Shown: one piece after another, positions 5,974-7,367 of the stretch
Layout of the letters: every line of letters starts with the position of its first letter
How positions within the stretch are numbered: position 1 is the stretch's first letter
Assembly: GCA_023388015.1 (NCBI GenBank)
Contig: JAEWHB010000226.1
Span: 1-7,367 of the forward strand
DNA: 7,367 nucleotides
Source: Bacteroidota bacterium
GTDB taxonomy: Bacteria; Bacteroidota; Bacteroidia; Flavobacteriales; Weeksellaceae
Direction: 5' to 3'
The notes under the pieces: generated by a model
What the model was told of the DNA's origin: nothing
The model's database searches: none
The model's input: the letters and a program-made list of their open reading frames with translations, nothing else
Made by a program: the position numbers and the translations under genes

Positions 5974-7224
5974 TTATTTTTTGATAATCTTTTTAGATTG
6001 ATAACCCAAATCATAATGGAAAAGCAGATAATAAATACCGGGTTTTTGCGGGAAAGCAAACTGATAAGTTCTTTTTCCTTTGGAATCAATGGTTACACGA
6101 AGTAATTGTTGGATGAGTTTTCCGCTTTCATCAAACAAAGTAATAACCATGTGGTCTGAACGCTGATAATCCACCGAAATATTCAAAACATCTTCAACCG
6201 GATTGGGCGCAACTACGATGGCCATATCTTCTGGCCGATCTGAATCCATATCATTCACAGAAAGATTATCTGTATATTTATAAATACTTCTTCCTGAGCA
6301 ATAAACCAGATTCTGATCAAAAATCTGAAAACGGTTTAGGCTCCAGCCCAATCCGGTGTTGTTCCAGGTTTGTCCGCCATCTGTGGTTTCAAGAAATCCG
6401 CTGTTGTGTCCACCCATCCAACCATGATTTTCGGTAATAAAACCAACACCTTGAATAAAGGGATCGGGTACTTCAAATTCTTGCCAGTTCTGTCCGTTAT
6501 TGACAGATTTGATGAGCTTTCCGTTGAATGGATCGAATGACTGAACCGCGCCAAACATGACATTTGGATTAGAATAAAGAATCTGCATCTTCCAAACTTG
6601 TTCGCCTGGCCTTCCCGAATTATATATTTCAGTCCAGCTTTGTCCGCCATCAGTTGTTTTTAAAACAATTCCACCTGTATTGCTGCCTCCTGAAGCATAA
6701 CCCAATAGTTCATCTACAAATAAAACTTCTACCAACGAACTTGCATAGGCACTCATATCAATAACTTCCCAAGTTTCACCACTATCAGTAGACTTAATGA
6801 CATAGGCGGGTTCAAAATAAGCACCACAACCATACACCGTGGAATCTCCAACTGTGTCCAACCCACAAATTGCCGGAATAGCTCCCTGTAAATCCCAAAC
6901 TATTTCCCAGGTTTCACCACCGTCTGTGGTACGGTATAAGGTTTCGGAAAGGGCTCCTAAAAACCCGATGTCTTCGTTCAGGAATTCAATGTTCCGGAGA
7001 TATTCACCATTATTATAGGATTGTTGCATCCAAGTATTACCACCATCTATGGTTTTGTAAACGGCAGATCCGGCACCGTCAGCTGCCCAGCCAAGGTTCT
7101 CATTTAAGAAAAACACATCATCATAGCGTGATGGAGATTCGGGAATGTTCAATTGTTCCCAGTTTTGAGCCAAACCCGGAAACAGGCCTGCAATCATTGC
7201 AAGCAGTATAAATTTTAATTTCAT
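5974..7224 (-). CDS. Secreted Asp-box (BNR/YCF48-like) beta-propeller with T9SS type A sorting domain
   Basis: The 416-residue protein has a signal peptide (MKLKFILLAMIAGLFPGLAQ, likely cut after Ala19). Its body carries six Asp-box repeats: TIDGGNTW (58-65), TTDGGETW (99-106), STDSGETW (145-152), TTDGGQSW (190-197), the degenerate SVNNGQNW (240-247) and TTDGGQTW (280-287), spaced 40-50 residues apart. IYKYTDN (314-320) may be a seventh, eroded blade, so a six- or seven-bladed propeller is expected. Residues about 338-416 form a C-terminal sorting domain: APNPVEDVLNIS, ITLFDESGKLIQQ, PGIYYLLF and final KKIIKK. This targets proteins to the type IX secretion system, which exports them across the outer membrane to the surface or medium. 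Asp boxes occur in sialidases and other hydrolases but also in non-enzymatic propellers; no sialidase FRIP motif or catalytic set is seen, so an enzymatic label is not justified. A binding or assembly role is as likely. Confidence 0.93.
   Translation of the reverse strand: MKLKFILLAMIAGLFPGLAQNWEQLNIPESPSRYDDVFFLNENLGWAADGAGSAVYKTIDGGNTWMQQSYNNGEYLRNIEFLNEDIGFLGALSETLYRTTDGGETWEIVWDLQGAIPAICGLDTVGDSTVYGCGAYFEPAYVIKSTDSGETWEVIDMSAYASSLVEVLFVDELLGYASGGSNTGGIVLKTTDGGQSWTEIYNSGRPGEQVWKMQILYSNPNVMFGAVQSFDPFNGKLIKSVNNGQNWQEFEVPDPFIQGVGFITENHGWMGGHNSGFLETTDGGQTWNNTGLGWSLNRFQIFDQNLVYCSGRSIYKYTDNLSVNDMDSDRPEDMAIVVAPNPVEDVLNISVDYQRSDHMVITLFDESGKLIQQLLRVTIDSKGKRTYQFAFPQKPGIYYLLFHYDLGYQSKKIIKK
6364..7053 (-). 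repeat. Six Asp-box blade repeats within the propeller gene
   Basis: Six copies of the S/T-x-D-x-G-x-T/S-W type motif occur at about 120-150-bp intervals. On the plus strand they are visible as recurring blocks resembling CCA followed by a few bases and then CCNCCATC. The fifth copy has lost the aspartate (NNG in place of DGG or DSG). Confidence 0.85.
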
Positions 7225-7244
7225 GTGATAACTTAAGATTGAAT

Positions 7245-7276
7245 CAAATGTAAAAATTAATTTGACTTTATTTAAA
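7245..7276 (-). promoter_or_regulatory. Probable promoter of the propeller gene
   Basis: On the minus strand TACATTTG (7252 down to 7245) matches TAnnTTTG exactly. Twenty bases upstream TTTA (7276-7273) differs by one base from the -33 TTTG and falls in the last codons of the upstream gene. The start point would be near 7238, giving a short leader. It suggests the propeller gene has its own promoter despite lying 43 bp behind a same-strand gene. Confidence 0.45.
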
Positions 7277-7367
7277 AGTCTTCATCATTTCTTCCACGAC
7301 TTTGTTGGCCGCCGGACAAATCAAAGTGTTTTTCAGCGTAAGATGATTGATTTGGTAGAATTTTTTT
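7268..7367 (-). CDS. C-terminal 32 residues of an unrecognised protein (truncated by window edge)
   Basis: Reading the minus strand from the window edge, the frame is open to TAA at 7270-7268 and ends KNTLICPAANKVVEEMMKTF followed by Lys. It is preceded by FYQINHLTL. The tail looks like part of a soluble folded domain (hydrophobic strand, Cys-Pro, then an amphipathic helix). It is on the same strand as the propeller gene, 43 bp upstream of that start, with no hairpin between them, so read-through into the propeller gene is possible. I cannot assign a family from so short a piece. The coding call rests on codon-like composition and a stop that leaves room for the next promoter. Confidence 0.6.
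   Translation of the reverse strand, partial: KKFYQINHLTLKNTLICPAANKVVEEMMKTFK

Overview
The window looks like a chromosomal segment from a Bacteroidota (Flavobacteriia-like) bacterium. The evidence is AT-rich DNA with lysine- and asparagine-rich proteins, TAnnTTTG promoter boxes in place of E. coli-type -10 boxes, little Shine-Dalgarno signal, secreted proteins whose signal peptides end in Ala-Gln, and a protein with a type IX secretion (T9SS) C-terminal sorting domain. No mobile element, RNA gene, CRISPR array or phage signature is visible.

Layout from left to right: (1) the 3' end of a plus-strand gene for a highly charged, Ala/Lys/Glu/Asp-rich helical repeat protein (LEA/apolipoprotein-like); (2) a bidirectional hairpin terminator; (3) a minus-strand gene for a 970-residue exported M16 zinc metallopeptidase with both halves of the fold; (4) a divergent promoter region of about 160 bp; (5) a compact plus-strand cassette of three genes: an ECF-type sigma factor, an overlapping single-pass membrane protein that is probably its anti-sigma factor, and an exported protein with a periplasmic coiled-coil region and a C-terminal outer-membrane beta-barrel; (6) a second bidirectional terminator; (7) a minus-strand gene for a secreted Asp-box beta-propeller with a T9SS type A sorting domain; (8) the last 32 codons of a further minus-strand gene that I do not recognise.

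The most coherent system is the three-gene cassette. Sigma factor, inner-membrane regulator and outer-membrane barrel lie in one apparent transcription unit, with an 11-bp overlap and then a 31-bp gap. A reasonable but unproven reading is an envelope-sensing relay: the barrel protein senses something at the outer membrane, its coiled coil reaches the periplasmic tail of the membrane protein, and the sigma factor is held or released in the cytoplasm. The neighbouring peptidase and propeller are also envelope or secreted proteins but are transcribed separately, so a functional link to the cassette is only suggested by position.

The rest is ordinary for this group. The points most worth checking are the sigma factor start codon (the longest reading frame begins inside a promoter box), the helical aromatic stripe of the repeat protein, and whether the cassette is a conserved signalling module.
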